Positions 1 through 8,948 are shown, numbered from the stretch's first letter. The stretch is 51,383 nt of DNA from Deltaproteobacteria bacterium (GCA_016209145.1 JACQWT010000122.1:1-51383), one strand, 5' to 3'. The notes: generated by a model from the sequence alone, not told the origin. Numbers and translations are program-made.

Positions 1-2
1 CG

Positions 3-974
3 GGCGGAGCCGGCGGGGAGGCGACCGAGATCTGCGTCAACTTCCTCGACGATGATCTCGACGGCCTCCCCGACTGTACGGATCCCGCGTGCAAGGCCGA
101 GTTCCTGTGCGCGCCGCCGCCCGAGGTCGGCTGGCAGGGACCGGTGGCCCTGTGGCAGGGCCCGGGGGACGCCCCGGCTCCGAGCTGCGCGCAGTCCGGG
201 GGCTACGAGCAGGCCAAGGCGGGCGGCAAGGCCGGGCTGAGCGTCCCGCCCGTCGCGTGCGCCGACTGCGCCTGCGGCCCGCCCAAGGGCGTGGCCTGTC
301 AGGTCACCACCACGGGCTTCTTCGCCACCGGCGACTGCTCCGGCCCCAAGGCCAGCCTTACCGTGCCGGTCAACGTCTGCCAGGGCTTCGTCACGACCGG
401 CATGGACCCGGCGAGCGCGCGCTGGGAGAGCGCGCCGGCGGCCGGGGGCGCCTGCCTGCCCCAGCAGCTCGGCAGCCACCAGATCCCTCCCCTGGTGTGG
501 AGCGGCAAGGCGAGCACGTGCGGAGAGCCCCTCCCGACGGGCGGCGGCTGCGGGCCGGGAGTGTGCGTGCCCCGACCGCACGCGCCATTTGGCGCCGGGT
601 TGTGCATCTACCACGACGGCAACCAGAGCTGCCCTTCGGGCCCGTACGCCCAGAAGCTCGTCTACTACGCCGGGGCCGACGACTCGCGCCAGTGCTCGGG
701 GTGCACCTGCCTCGATCCCACCGGCACGAGCTGCCAGGGCACGACCGCGCTGTACACGGACACGGGCTGCACGGTCGACCAGGTAGTCCTGTCCCAGGTC
801 GGCCAGTGCGCCCCGCTTCCGCCCGATCCTACGCCGCCGCCGCCGCCCTACAAGAGCCTGCGGAGCATGATCTACGTGGGCGCCTCCGCCGGCACGGGCT
901 CGTGCGCGCCGGTTCCGAGCCAGGCGAGCGGCGGCGCGGTCGAGTCGGGGCCGATCACCTTCTGCTGCTTCTGA
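3..974 (+). CDS. Cys-rich secreted protein, 5' end outside window
   Basis: The frame is open from the first bases of the window, so the true start lies upstream. The visible part begins with a Gly/Ala linker and an acidic segment reading DDDLDGLPDCTDPAC, a Ca-binding-like Asp motif with cysteines that is common in secreted myxobacterial proteins. About 300 residues follow with many spaced cysteines and little charge, ending in FCCF before TGA. This composition fits an exported disulfide-bonded surface or lipoprotein. No catalytic motif is recognisable and no function is assigned. It converges on the SDR gene, with only 4 bases between the two stop codons. Confidence 0.75.
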   Translation, partial: GGAGGEATEICVNFLDDDLDGLPDCTDPACKAEFLCAPPPEVGWQGPVALWQGPGDAPAPSCAQSGGYEQAKAGGKAGLSVPPVACADCACGPPKGVACQVTTTGFFATGDCSGPKASLTVPVNVCQGFVTTGMDPASARWESAPAAGGACLPQQLGSHQIPPLVWSGKASTCGEPLPTGGGCGPGVCVPRPHAPFGAGLCIYHDGNQSCPSGPYAQKLVYYAGADDSRQCSGCTCLDPTGTSCQGTTALYTDTGCTVDQVVLSQVGQCAPLPPDPTPPPPPYKSLRSMIYVGASAGTGSCAPVPSQASGGAVESGPITFCCF

Positions 975-978
975 GCGG

Positions 979-1809
979 TCACTCTTCGCGGCCTCCCGCC
1001 CGTGCTGCGCGTCGCAGCATGGCGCTGCGGGTCATCAAGAGGTGCACCAGCCAGGGCACGTGCATGCCCGCCCAGGCGACGATGTGGCCGTGGCCCGTGA
1101 ACACGACCTCGCGCTTGCGCTTGCATAGCGCCCGCACGATCGCGCGCCCCGCGCGCTCGGCCGGCCACATGAGCTTGCGGGGCCGGCGGTCAGGGCGGCT
1201 CGGATCGAAGCGGCCCTGCCCGTCGACCTGGGCGATCTCGCTCTCGACGAAGCCCGGATGCACGGCCGTGCAGCTCGTGCCCGTGCCGTGAAGCTCCATC
1301 GCCAGGGTCTGGCCCAGGGCCCGCACCGCGTACTTGGAGGCGTGGTAGGCGCCGAAGCCCGGGGCGGTGACGAAGCCGGCCACGCTGCCGACCAGGCAGA
1401 GCCGGCCGCCCTGCTTGCGCAGCTCGCCGAGCGCGTGGCGCGCGGTAAGGGCGACGCCCACGACGTTCGTGTCGAGCTGGCGCCGCCACTGCTCGGCGTC
1501 GAGATCGGCCACGCGGCCGTTCACGCTCACGCCGGCGTTGGCCACGGCCACGTCGAGCCGGCCGAAGCGCTCGACCACGCGCGCGACGGCGGCGGCAACC
1601 TCTGGCTCCGCGCGCACGTCGCACGGCACGCTCAGGGCTGGCACGCCAAGCGCCTCAATCGCGGCGGTAACGTCTTCCAGCCGATCGGGACGCCTGCCCG
1701 AGACGGCCACCGCGGCGCCCTGGCGCCCGAGCTCCAGCGCGATCTCGCGGCCGATGCCGCTGCCGGCGCCCGTCACCCACGCCACCTTGTCGCGAAACCA
1801 GTCACGCAT
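979..1809 (-). CDS. Short-chain dehydrogenase/reductase (SDR)
   Basis: A 276-residue classical SDR, presumably a cytosolic NAD(P)-dependent alcohol/ketone oxidoreductase. Visible motifs are the Rossmann glycine motif TGAGSGIG (residues 13-20), the ANAG motif, the catalytic Ser in SVAGF and the YxxxK pair in YHASK. The C-terminal part is hydrophobic (HIVAWAGMHVPWLVHLL) and may contact a membrane or lipid substrate. I chose the ATG giving MRDWFRDKVAWVTGAG because nine extra upstream codons (MRAWYLRPV) add no family sequence. The substrate cannot be read from the sequence. It is divergent from the first toxin-antitoxin pair, with about 80 bp between the starts. Confidence 0.9.
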   Translation of the reverse strand: MRDWFRDKVAWVTGAGSGIGREIALELGRQGAAVAVSGRRPDRLEDVTAAIEALGVPALSVPCDVRAEPEVAAAVARVVERFGRLDVAVANAGVSVNGRVADLDAEQWRRQLDTNVVGVALTARHALGELRKQGGRLCLVGSVAGFVTAPGFGAYHASKYAVRALGQTLAMELHGTGTSCTAVHPGFVESEIAQVDGQGRFDPSRPDRRPRKLMWPAERAGRAIVRALCKRKREVVFTGHGHIVAWAGMHVPWLVHLLMTRSAMLRRAARAGGREE

Positions 1810-1854
1810 GACGGGCCGGAGATACCAGGCGCGCACGCGGGCGCCAAGCGGCGG

Positions 1855-1891
1855 TTGACGGGGATGACGTGGGGGAGCATATTAGTAGTAT
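1855..1891 (+). promoter_or_regulatory. Putative promoter/operator of toxin-antitoxin pair 1
   Basis: TTGACG at 1855-1860 is followed after 17 bp by CATATT at 1878-1883, a plausible -35/-10 pair. The -10 area lies in an imperfect palindrome, ATATTAGTAGTAT (1879-1891), which overlaps the antitoxin start codon at 1890. Transcription would begin at or next to the ATG, leaving almost no 5' leader. Self-repression by the ribbon-helix-helix antitoxin is inferred. Confidence 0.45.
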
Positions 1892-2117
1892 GCGTGTCAA
1901 GACATCTATCACCCTCGACGAGGAGACGATGCGCGCGCTCGACCTCCTGGCTGGCCGCTCTTGCCGTTCGCGGCTCATCGAGGCGGCGGTGCAGGCGCAC
2001 CTGCGGGCACGGGCCCGATCCGCCCGCGACGCGCGCGATCGCGAGATCCTCGATGCGTGCAGCGGCGCCCTGGACGAGGAGATCGCTGACGTGCTCGGCT
2101 TCCAGGTGAAGCTGTGA
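1890..2117 (+). CDS. Ribbon-helix-helix antitoxin of a MazF-like pair
   Basis: A 75-residue protein whose N-terminus, MRVKTSITLDEETMRALDLLAG, is a typical ribbon-helix-helix beta-strand followed by helix A. A basic helix (RSRLIEAAVQAHLRARAR) and an acidic C-terminal tail that would bind the toxin come next. I prefer the ATG at 1890 over an upstream GTG at 1869 because the RHH strand begins directly after it. The stop overlaps the toxin start by four bases (GTGA), indicating translational coupling. The expected role is to neutralise the downstream MazF-like toxin and repress its own promoter. The C-terminus ends FQVKL. Confidence 0.8.
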   Translation: MRVKTSITLDEETMRALDLLAGRSCRSRLIEAAVQAHLRARARSARDARDREILDACSGALDEEIADVLGFQVKL

Positions 2118-2437
2118 AGCGCGGGGATCTGTACCGCGTGCGTAGGCCGACCGGCGATCCGAAACGTTCGCGGGTGTTCGTCGTGGTTGGCCGGCAGACG
2201 GTGATCGATTCGCGGCTCTCCACGGTGGTGTGCGCGCCGGTGCTGTCGCAGCGCGGGGGACTCTCGACCGAGGTGGATGTCGGACCAGCGCAGGGTCTGA
2301 AGCACGAGTCGAGCATCCACTGCGACGTGCTCGTCAGCGTCTCGAAGTCCGCCCTGAGCGACTACCTGGGAACGCTGCCACCGGCGCTGCTGCGGCAGCT
2401 CGACCAGGCGCTGCGGATCGCGCTCGCGGTGGAGTAG
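2114..2437 (+). CDS. MazF/PemK-like endoribonuclease toxin 1
   Basis: A 107-residue protein of the PemK/MazF fold. It begins MKRGDLYRVRRP (compare the family start RGDIYWV), contains a VFVVVGRQ strand, the CAPVLSQ segment and the conserved V..GPAQGLKHESSIHCDVLVSVSKSAL block, with the usual C-terminal helix. Family members are sequence-specific mRNA interferases. The start is a GTG overlapping the antitoxin stop. Its length is normal for the family and no motif appears missing. A second, diverged MazF-like pair lies at 41.4-41.9 kb. The two toxins share the GPEQGLK/GPAQGLK block but differ elsewhere, so they are not a recent duplication. Confidence 0.88.
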   Translation: MKRGDLYRVRRPTGDPKRSRVFVVVGRQTVIDSRLSTVVCAPVLSQRGGLSTEVDVGPAQGLKHESSIHCDVLVSVSKSALSDYLGTLPPALLRQLDQALRIALAVE

Positions 2438-2462
2438 CTGGAGATGCTCGGGCGCTCGGCGC

Positions 2463-3809
2463 TCAGCGCGGCCGCCCCTGTGCCACCCAGCTCTCGACGA
2501 GCTGGATCTCCTCCGCCAAGAGCGGCGGCAGGTATGCCGGCATGCCCCGGATCTCCGCGCTGGGCCGGCCTGCCAGCTCGGCGTGGCGCATGAGCAGCGC
2601 GCCCACCATCCGCGGCGTGCCGTCGGCGAGCGGCTCGAACAGGCTGGCGCGGTTGCCCTGGTCGTCGAGCCGGCCGGCCATGGTGGTCTTGTACTCCTGG
2701 TAGTTGACCCCGCGCGGGATGTAGCCGAGCCCGCCCGTGTTGCCGATCCCGCCGTCGCCGAGCGAGACGTCCGGCTCGGAGTGACAGTGCCGGCAGGTCA
2801 CGGCCAGGATCTTCTCCGCGAGCTCGTCGTAGCCCACGCGGCGCGACAAGACGGGCAGCCGAGGCGGGATCCGGTGCGGCGCCAGGGGATCGATGCGCGC
2901 CGTCAGGATGTACGAGACCACGTCGCGCCGTTCGGTTGCGTCGAGCGGCATCTGCGGCATCAAGGTGTCCTTCTTGATCTTCAACGGATCGCGGATCCAG
3001 GCCATGAGCGCCGGCGCGGTCGAGCGCTCGCGCGTGAAGCGGTGATCGGGGGCAATGAGCACGGCGTCGCGCGTTTCGTCCCGGCCCCCGTACTTCTCGG
3101 TGGAGCCGCCGACCGGGGGCACGCCCGTGAAACGGTGGCAGGCCCCGCACTGCTGCTCGTCCATCAGGCGGCGGCCCCGGGCCGGATCGGCCCCCGCGAG
3201 AGAGGCCGGCTCGGGCGGCCGGGCCTTGCTCGTCAGATGGGCCGCAAGATCGCGCGCCTCCTGGCGCGTGATGAGCAGCCGCGGCATCGTCGGAATGAGC
3301 CCCAGGCGCACGTCCTGCGGCTCAAAGATGGAGCGCTCCAGCCACGCGGGACGCATCCGCTGCTCGATGCCCCAGAGCGAGGGCGCGGCGCGCAGATAGC
3401 CCACGTTGCCGCGCCAGCGCTTGAGGATCGGCGCCGGCGCGCGCACCTCGCCCTTCATGAAGTCCCAGTGGCAGCCGAAGCAGTGCAGATCGCGCTTGGC
3501 GGGATCCAGGCCGGCGCCGTCGTGGCAGCGGTTGCACTGGAACTTCTTGACGGCCTCGAAGCCCCGCTTGGCGTCGCCGGGCAGGAGCTTGGCCCACTCG
3601 GCCTCGTCGGCCGGCGGGGCCGGGACGGCGGCGGCAGACGCACTTGCCGCGACAGCGGCGCTCGCCGCCGCACGGGCGCTTGCCACCGCGCTCGCGTTCG
3701 CTGCCGCGCTGGCGCTGGGCGCCGCGCCGCCCGCGCCGGAGCCGCGCCCGCAGCCCAAGCCCGGCAGGCACGCCGCTAGAAGCGGCAGGAGCAGCGCGCG
3801 GGATCGCAT
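2463..3809 (-). CDS. Four-haem c-type cytochrome lipoprotein
   Basis: A 448-residue exported protein. The N-terminus MRSRALLLPLLAAC carries a lipobox (LAAC, Cys14), followed by a long Ala/Ser-rich linker up to about residue 65. Four CxxCH haem c motifs are visible in order: CNRCH, CFGCH, CGACH and CRHCH. The first pair lies close together and the other two sit in separate domains, so it is probably a fused di- or multidomain cytochrome c on the outer face of a membrane. Electron transfer is the expected role; partners are not identifiable. It is transcribed away from the acyltransferase gene, with 56 bp between the starts, and converges on toxin 1. Confidence 0.88.
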   Translation of the reverse strand: MRSRALLLPLLAACLPGLGCGRGSGAGGAAPSASAAANASAVASARAAASAAVAASASAAAVPAPPADEAEWAKLLPGDAKRGFEAVKKFQCNRCHDGAGLDPAKRDLHCFGCHWDFMKGEVRAPAPILKRWRGNVGYLRAAPSLWGIEQRMRPAWLERSIFEPQDVRLGLIPTMPRLLITRQEARDLAAHLTSKARPPEPASLAGADPARGRRLMDEQQCGACHRFTGVPPVGGSTEKYGGRDETRDAVLIAPDHRFTRERSTAPALMAWIRDPLKIKKDTLMPQMPLDATERRDVVSYILTARIDPLAPHRIPPRLPVLSRRVGYDELAEKILAVTCRHCHSEPDVSLGDGGIGNTGGLGYIPRGVNYQEYKTTMAGRLDDQGNRASLFEPLADGTPRMVGALLMRHAELAGRPSAEIRGMPAYLPPLLAEEIQLVESWVAQGRPR

Positions 3810-3865
3810 CGCTCACGCCGTAGCGCCTCTTGGCGCTGTACGCTAGCCCGGCTAGGAGATCCGCC

Positions 3866-4684
3866 ATGGCGACGAAGTTCAGGCCCGTGCACAGCCCCTC
3901 GACCTTCCGCCGGGTGGCCGCGGCCATGTGGCGCCGGCCCAACAACCCGAGCATCTACGGCTCGCTCGATCTCGACGCCAGCGCCGCGCTCGCGTTCCTG
4001 CCCGAGTACGGCCGGCGCCACGACGTCAAGGTGACCATGAGCCACCTCGTGGCACGCGCCGTGGCGGTGGCCATCGCCCGCCACCCCGAGGTCAACGCCA
4101 AGGTCCGCTTCTGGGGCAAGATAGAGGAGCGCGAGAGCGTCGATCTGGTGCTGCAAGTCGCGACCGAGGGCGGTCGCGACCTGTCCACCGCGCGCCTCGA
4201 CCGGGCCGACGAGAAGTCGCTCGCCGACATCGCCCGCGAAATCCGCCGGCAGGCCGAGAAGATCCGCGCGGGCCAAGACGAGAATCTCGGCAAGAGCCGC
4301 GACCTCTTCCAGCGCCTGCCCTGGTGGCTGGCGCGCCACGCGGTCGGGCTCAGCGACTTCCTGGTCAACGAGCTGCACCTCGATCTCGCGAGCCAGGGCA
4401 TGCCGCGCGACGCCTTCGGTTCGGCCATGATCACCAACGTCGGCATGTTCGGCATCGACACCGGCTTCGCGCCGCTCGTGCCCATCGCCCGCTGCCCTAT
4501 GGTGGTGCTCGTACCCGAGGTGCGCGAGCGGCCGTGGGTCGAGGCGGGAGCGGTCGTGAGCCGACCCGTGCTGCGCCTGTGCGCCACCTTCGACCACCGC
4601 ATCATCGACGGCGTCCAGGCCGGCCAACTCTCGCGGGAGCTGAGCCAGCTCATGGCCAACCCCGAGACGCTGGCGGGGGACTAG
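3866..4684 (+). CDS. 2-oxoacid dehydrogenase E2-type acyltransferase domain, stand-alone
   Basis: A 272-residue protein matching only the catalytic domain of dihydrolipoyl acyltransferases (CAT-like fold). The active-site motif is present as DHRIIDG near the C-terminus, and the conserved segment AMITNVGMFGIDTGFAPLVPI precedes it. The N-terminal lipoyl and E1/E3-binding domains of true E2 subunits are absent, so it is unlikely to work in a normal pyruvate dehydrogenase complex. Such stand-alone forms are known in myxobacteria without an established substrate. AGGAG at 3854-3858 lies 7 bp before the ATG, which fixes the start. The MFS gene follows 6 bp downstream, suggesting one operon. Confidence 0.85.
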   Translation: MATKFRPVHSPSTFRRVAAAMWRRPNNPSIYGSLDLDASAALAFLPEYGRRHDVKVTMSHLVARAVAVAIARHPEVNAKVRFWGKIEERESVDLVLQVATEGGRDLSTARLDRADEKSLADIAREIRRQAEKIRAGQDENLGKSRDLFQRLPWWLARHAVGLSDFLVNELHLDLASQGMPRDAFGSAMITNVGMFGIDTGFAPLVPIARCPMVVLVPEVRERPWVEAGAVVSRPVLRLCATFDHRIIDGVQAGQLSRELSQLMANPETLAGD

Positions 4685-4690
4685 TCGCCG

Positions 4691-5893
4691 GTGAGAAGCC
4701 CGAGCTGGCTCGGCCGCAACGTGCTCGTGCTCGGGGCCGTGAGCCTGCTCACGGACACGGCAAGCGAGATGGTCTTGCCGCTCTTGCCGGCGTTCCTGGC
4801 CGCGCTCGGCGCCGGCGCTTTCGCGCTGGGGTGGATCGAGGGGCTAGCCGAGGCCGTGGCGAGCGTCCTCAAGCTCGCCTCCGGCCGGTGGGCGGACCGG
4901 CTCGGCCGCAGCCGCCCCTTCGTGGTGGCCGGCTACAGCCTCTCGTCGCTCGTCCGCCCGCTCGTGGCTCTGGCCGCGGCAAGCTGGCACGTGCTCGCGG
5001 TGCGCGTCGTCGACCGCGTGGGCAAGGGCCTGCGCACGAGCCCGCGCGACGCGCTCATTGCGGCCTCGGTCGATCCGGCCGATCGGGGCGCCGCCTTCGG
5101 CCTGCACCGGGCCATGGACCACACCGGCGCGGTGCTGGGGCCGCTTCTCGCCGCGGCTTTCTTGACCTTCTGGTCCTCGGATCTGCGCTCCCTGTTCTGG
5201 CTCACGGCGATTCCCGACGCAGGCGTCATCCTGCTCGTCGCCCTGGGCGTGCGCGAGGCGCCTGCCGCGGCCGCGGCAGCGACAGCTCCTGCGCCCTCTG
5301 CGACCCCGGGGCCGGCAGCGCGACCGCGCCGCGCCCTGGCCACAGTGCTCGTGCCGGTCGGCATCTTCACGCTGGGAAACGCCAGCGACGTGTTCCTCCT
5401 GCTCAAGGCGGGCGCGGTGCACGCGCCGCTCGTCAGCCTGCCGCTATTGTGGATGGGCCTGCACGTCGTCAAGGCGCTGCTCAGCGTCCCGGGCGGACGG
5501 CTGGCCGATCGCTGGGGGCGGCGCCGGACCATCGCCCTTGGCTGGCTCGTCTACGCCGCCGTCTACCTCGGCTTCGCCTTTGCCCAGACGCGCGCCGCCG
5601 TGGTGGGGCTGTTCCTCGTCTACGGCGCCTACCACGGGCTGGCGGAAGGGCCGGAGAAGGCCCTCGTGGCTGATCTCGCCCCGCGGGGCCGCGGGGGCAC
5701 CACCTTCGGCTGGTTCCATCTCACGCAGGGGCTGCTGGCGCTGGCCGCCAGCGTGCTCTTCGGCTCGCTCTGGGAGTGGGCCGGCAGCGCCGCGGCGTTC
5801 ATCACGAGCGCGGCGCTGGCAGCCGTAGCCGTGGTGCTGCTCGGGGTGCTGGGGCGGCAGCGCGCCCCCGCCTCTCAGCCCCATAGCCGTTGA
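4691..5893 (+). CDS. MFS transporter
   Basis: A 400-residue integral membrane protein with about 12 hydrophobic segments in two halves, separated by an Ala/Pro-rich cytoplasmic loop at about residues 190-215. The MFS loop motif appears twice, as GRWADRLGRSRP and GGRLADRWGRRRT. The segment DRVGKGLRTSPRDALI is typical of an MFS subgroup often annotated as drug or metabolite exporters. The start is GTG, 6 bp after the acyltransferase stop, so the two are probably co-transcribed. The substrate cannot be told from sequence. Export of the partner enzyme's product would be speculation. Confidence 0.87.
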   Translation: MRSPSWLGRNVLVLGAVSLLTDTASEMVLPLLPAFLAALGAGAFALGWIEGLAEAVASVLKLASGRWADRLGRSRPFVVAGYSLSSLVRPLVALAAASWHVLAVRVVDRVGKGLRTSPRDALIAASVDPADRGAAFGLHRAMDHTGAVLGPLLAAAFLTFWSSDLRSLFWLTAIPDAGVILLVALGVREAPAAAAAATAPAPSATPGPAARPRRALATVLVPVGIFTLGNASDVFLLLKAGAVHAPLVSLPLLWMGLHVVKALLSVPGGRLADRWGRRRTIALGWLVYAAVYLGFAFAQTRAAVVGLFLVYGAYHGLAEGPEKALVADLAPRGRGGTTFGWFHLTQGLLALAASVLFGSLWEWAGSAAAFITSAALAAVAVVLLGVLGRQRAPASQPHSR

Positions 5894-6217
5894 CAGCTCG
5901 GCGGCCCGAGGTGCGGGAGGACGTGGGCCACGGAAACGTGCAATGTGAAACAGAGAACAGGGAATGTGGAATGTCATCCCTGGACTCGCAGAAACGATCG
6001 AGGCCGGGCAGGCAGGCAGGCTCCGGAGCAGCGCGGCGGCGAACCCCTCCAGGCGCCGGGCGAGGTCATCGCCCTTGCGGCCCTCCGCTTGCCCTTGCCG
6101 ATCGCTGCTGTTCCACATTCCACATTCGCCCTGACCGGCCAGCGTATTGCGCGACTGGCGCAAGTTCGGTGCGGGAATAGCATACAAGCGAGCCCTTCGT
6201 GCGCCCCGGCGCACCGG
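5894..6217 (+). other. Intergenic region with inverted repeat and possible four-helix-bundle gene remnant
   Basis: No intact gene is seen here. A 13-bp inverted repeat, GAATGTGGAATGT at 5962-5974 and ACATTCCACATTC at 6115-6127, encloses 140 bp. Read on the minus strand, this interval contains GDDLARRLEGFAAALLRSLP, which resembles the N-terminal helix of four-helix-bundle (23S rRNA intervening-sequence type) proteins, followed at once by stops in other frames. A related flank occurs at about 49.39 kb. It may be the scar of a small mobile cassette. Confidence is low because the match rests on about 20 residues. Confidence 0.3.
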
Positions 6218-7531
6218 TCAGCGCCGGTCCGAGCGGCCGGAGGGCGCCGCCACCACGGTGGTTCCTGCCAGGTAGTCGTGCAAGCAGCGCCGCGTCGCGT
6301 GGGCGAACAGGAACGCGGCGTCGACCAGCAGCAGGAGCAGGCCGCCGCCGAGGATGTACCGGAGGCGCATGCCCGCGAGCAGAGGCAGCGAACCGAACCA
6401 CCCGAGCCGCAGCATGACGAGAACGAGCGGCAGGCCCAGCCACACCCAGCGGCGCAGGAAGACGCCGTGCAGCCAGTCGATGCGCCGGCCATCGAGCCGC
6501 ACGACCTTGGCCCCGAACAGCCGCTTGCCGACGGACAGCCCTCGCGACGCTGCCAGGTGCGCCTGGTAGACGAAGAGCGCGATGAGCGCCCCCTCGGCAG
6601 CCACGAAGGCGCCGAAGCCGCGGGAGGTCCAGCCCCCCCGCCAGGGCCCGCCGCCCGACTCCACCGCCGGCGGATGGACCAGCACCGCCAGGCCCAGCTC
6701 GCCCTGCAGCCCGAGGCCAACGACCGCCGCCAGGGCCGCGCCGAGCCGCCGCCCCAGGGGGGCAGGCGCTGTCCCGATCGCCGGCTCGGCCGAAGCCGGC
6801 GCCGGCGCCGCGCTCGCCTTGGCTCCGGCGCGCACGAGCGAGCCGCCGCCCACGCCCTTGGCGGCAAACAGCGCATCGGCAACGGCGACGAGCTCGGCCA
6901 AGCGCCCCGCCGGGGCCTCGCCGTACAGGGTCAGGGCCATCATCTTGCCCTGGACGCGCAACCACACCTCCGGGAGCTCCCGCAGCGCCCGGCGCAGCGA
7001 CGGCTTGAGCCAGCGGACGATGGCCTTGGCGTCGTCGCCCTCGACCACGAAGTGCTCGGCGAACTCCTCGTCCTTGGGAAAGTGAATGCCCCGGTTCTCT
7101 GCCCGCTTGCCCTCGACTACGGGCAGCGGCCGCACGACGAGGCTCGGGGCGGGCTTGCCGAGCTTGGCCACCACCGTCTGGTGGTGGCTGCCGGCCACCG
7201 GGCCGGCGGCCCGAACCGCGAGGTGCGCCACCTTGGGGACCAGAACCACGTCCGCCACGCGTTCGCCGCCGCCGGCCTGCTCTACCAGATCCCCAAAGCT
7301 CGGCGCTAGCCGCTCGACCTCGCGCGGGCGGCGCTGCTCCGCAGCACCCTTGCGCGCCGGCTTGGCATTCTCCGCAGGGGCCTCGGCCTTCGCCGGCAAG
7401 GGCCCGAGCATCGCGGCGAGCCACAGCTCGATCTCGCGGCGCCGGCGGCGCTCGGCCGGCATCGGCCGCCAAACGAGCACGAAGTAGACAAGGAGGATGA
7501 CGATCGGCGCGACGTACCAGAGCCAGGGCAT
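6218..7531 (-). CDS. RDD-family membrane protein
   Basis: A 437-residue protein. An N-terminal membrane anchor (about residues 5-22) is followed by a soluble part rich in Ala/Lys (about 45-270) of unrecognised fold. The C-terminal third is an RDD domain with transmembrane helices. The signature is visible in SVGKRLFGAKVVRLDGRRIDW, with the basic and aspartate residues expected, and in the closing CLHDYLAGTTVV. RDD proteins are usually linked to transport or membrane stress, but the specific role is unknown. It lies 46 bp downstream of the Ser/Thr kinase on the same strand, so a common transcript is likely, and the soluble part could be a kinase target (inference). Confidence 0.82.
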   Translation of the reverse strand: MPWLWYVAPIVILLVYFVLVWRPMPAERRRRREIELWLAAMLGPLPAKAEAPAENAKPARKGAAEQRRPREVERLAPSFGDLVEQAGGGERVADVVLVPKVAHLAVRAAGPVAGSHHQTVVAKLGKPAPSLVVRPLPVVEGKRAENRGIHFPKDEEFAEHFVVEGDDAKAIVRWLKPSLRRALRELPEVWLRVQGKMMALTLYGEAPAGRLAELVAVADALFAAKGVGGGSLVRAGAKASAAPAPASAEPAIGTAPAPLGRRLGAALAAVVGLGLQGELGLAVLVHPPAVESGGGPWRGGWTSRGFGAFVAAEGALIALFVYQAHLAASRGLSVGKRLFGAKVVRLDGRRIDWLHGVFLRRWVWLGLPLVLVMLRLGWFGSLPLLAGMRLRYILGGGLLLLLVDAAFLFAHATRRCLHDYLAGTTVVAAPSGRSDRR

Positions 7532-7577
7532 GACATCGACCTGCGCGGTTGGGCTTCACGCCTTGTAGCTTCAAGAC

Positions 7578-8948
7578 TCAGCGCCGCCAAGCAATCACCG
7601 CGGCCGCGACCACCGCTGCCACTATCAGGCCGGCCAGCAGCAGCGCCACGGCGAACACCGCCACCAGGGGGCCACGCTGGCGGGGAGCCGGTTGCGGCGG
7701 CGCAGGCGACACGACGGCCAGCGGTGCCGGCACAGGCGCAGGACACACCATGGCGGGCGACGACGGCGCCGGCACGAGTGGGGCGGGTGCCTGCGCCGCG
7801 GGCTCGTACACCACGTCGTCCAAGGCCAGCACCATGGTGGGCACCCGCGGCGAGGCGGCCGGCGCCTTGGCCGCTGCCGCCGCGGCCAGCCCGGCTGCCG
7901 CGGTCTGCTGCTCCTCGGGCGTCATGACCACGGTCCCGCCGAGCGGCATGTCGTCCTCCTCCTGCTCGTCGACGACGACCGGCACCGGGAGCTCGGCGCG
8001 CGCCGCCATGACCGTGGTCTTGACCTCGTGGTCGCTTCCTGCCCCGGCCGCCGGCCGCCCCTGGGGCGGGCCGAGCGGAATGCCGTGGGCGGCGAGCGCC
8101 TGCTCCAGCTCGAGCAGCATGTCGGCGGCCGAGCGGTAGCGCTCGGCCGGATCCTTGCGCACGGCCCGCTCGATCACCGCGTGGGCCGGGCCGGCCGTCA
8201 CCGCGGGCGGCAGGGGTACCTGCTCACGCGAAACGTGCGCCATGTAGACATCGATAGCCGACTCGCCGTTGACGGCTCGCTCGCCGCCGGGCATCTCGAC
8301 CATCACGATGCCCAGGGCGTAGATGTCGGTCGCCGGGCTCACGTCGAGCGCACGCACCTGCTCCGGAGCCATGTAGTGCGGCGTGCCGATCATCTGCCCC
8401 GTCGCCGTAAGCTGCGTGGGCTTGTGCTCCTCGCCGGCAAGCGCCTTGGCCACGCCGAAGTCGAGCACCTTCGCTTCGACCCCACTCACGCCTTCGCACA
8501 AGAACACGTTCTCTGGCTTGATGTCCCGGTGCACTATGCCCACGGCGTGCGCCGCCTCGAGCGCCCGGAGCACGTCGCGCGCGATGGCCGCCGCGCGCGC
8601 CATGGGCAGCGCGCCGTCGGTCTTGAGTGCCTGGCCGAGCGAGCGGCCCTGCAGCAGCTCGAAGGCAATGAAGGGGCTTCCGGCCTCCGTGAACCCGGCG
8701 TCAAGGGGCTGAACGATGTTGGGGTGGCTCAGGCGACGCATGAGCGCGGCCTCCCGTTCGAAGCGCCGTGCGTCCGGCTCGTCCGGACTGAAGCGGCCAA
8801 GCATGACCTTGAGGGCGAGACGGGTGCCTGTGCCCAGAACCGTGGCCTCGTAGACCGCGCCGTAGCCCCCCCGCCCAATCACGCTGCCCACGCAGTAGCG
8901 GCCGGCGACGATGTCCCCCGGCGCAAGCTCGTCTTTGGATGCACGCAT
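7578..8948 (-). CDS. Membrane-anchored Ser/Thr protein kinase
   Basis: A 456-residue Hanks-type kinase. The N-terminal domain has the glycine loop IGRGGYGAVYEA, the ATP-binding Lys in LALKVM, the catalytic loop HRDIKPENV, the Mg-binding DFG (LDFGVAK) and the APE motif in GTPHYMAPEQV, so it should be active. A Pro/Ala-rich juxtamembrane linker follows, then one hydrophobic helix near the C-terminus (VAVFAVALLLAGLIVAAVV) ending in basic residues. The C-terminus has no PASTA or other sensor domain. I chose the ATG giving MRASKDELAPGD, because an upstream start would add 25 Cys/Arg/Gly residues without family character. It is divergent from the radical SAM gene across a MITE copy. Confidence 0.92.
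   Translation of the reverse strand: MRASKDELAPGDIVAGRYCVGSVIGRGGYGAVYEATVLGTGTRLALKVMLGRFSPDEPDARRFEREAALMRRLSHPNIVQPLDAGFTEAGSPFIAFELLQGRSLGQALKTDGALPMARAAAIARDVLRALEAAHAVGIVHRDIKPENVFLCEGVSGVEAKVLDFGVAKALAGEEHKPTQLTATGQMIGTPHYMAPEQVRALDVSPATDIYALGIVMVEMPGGERAVNGESAIDVYMAHVSREQVPLPPAVTAGPAHAVIERAVRKDPAERYRSAADMLLELEQALAAHGIPLGPPQGRPAAGAGSDHEVKTTVMAARAELPVPVVVDEQEEDDMPLGGTVVMTPEEQQTAAAGLAAAAAAKAPAASPRVPTMVLALDDVVYEPAAQAPAPLVPAPSSPAMVCPAPVPAPLAVVSPAPPQPAPRQRGPLVAVFAVALLLAGLIVAAVVAAAVIAWRR

Noticed and set aside
5945-7309. Long plus-strand open frame opposite the RDD protein
   Set aside because: It is rich in Arg/Gln/Pro/His without family motifs, as expected for the antisense of a GC-rich gene.
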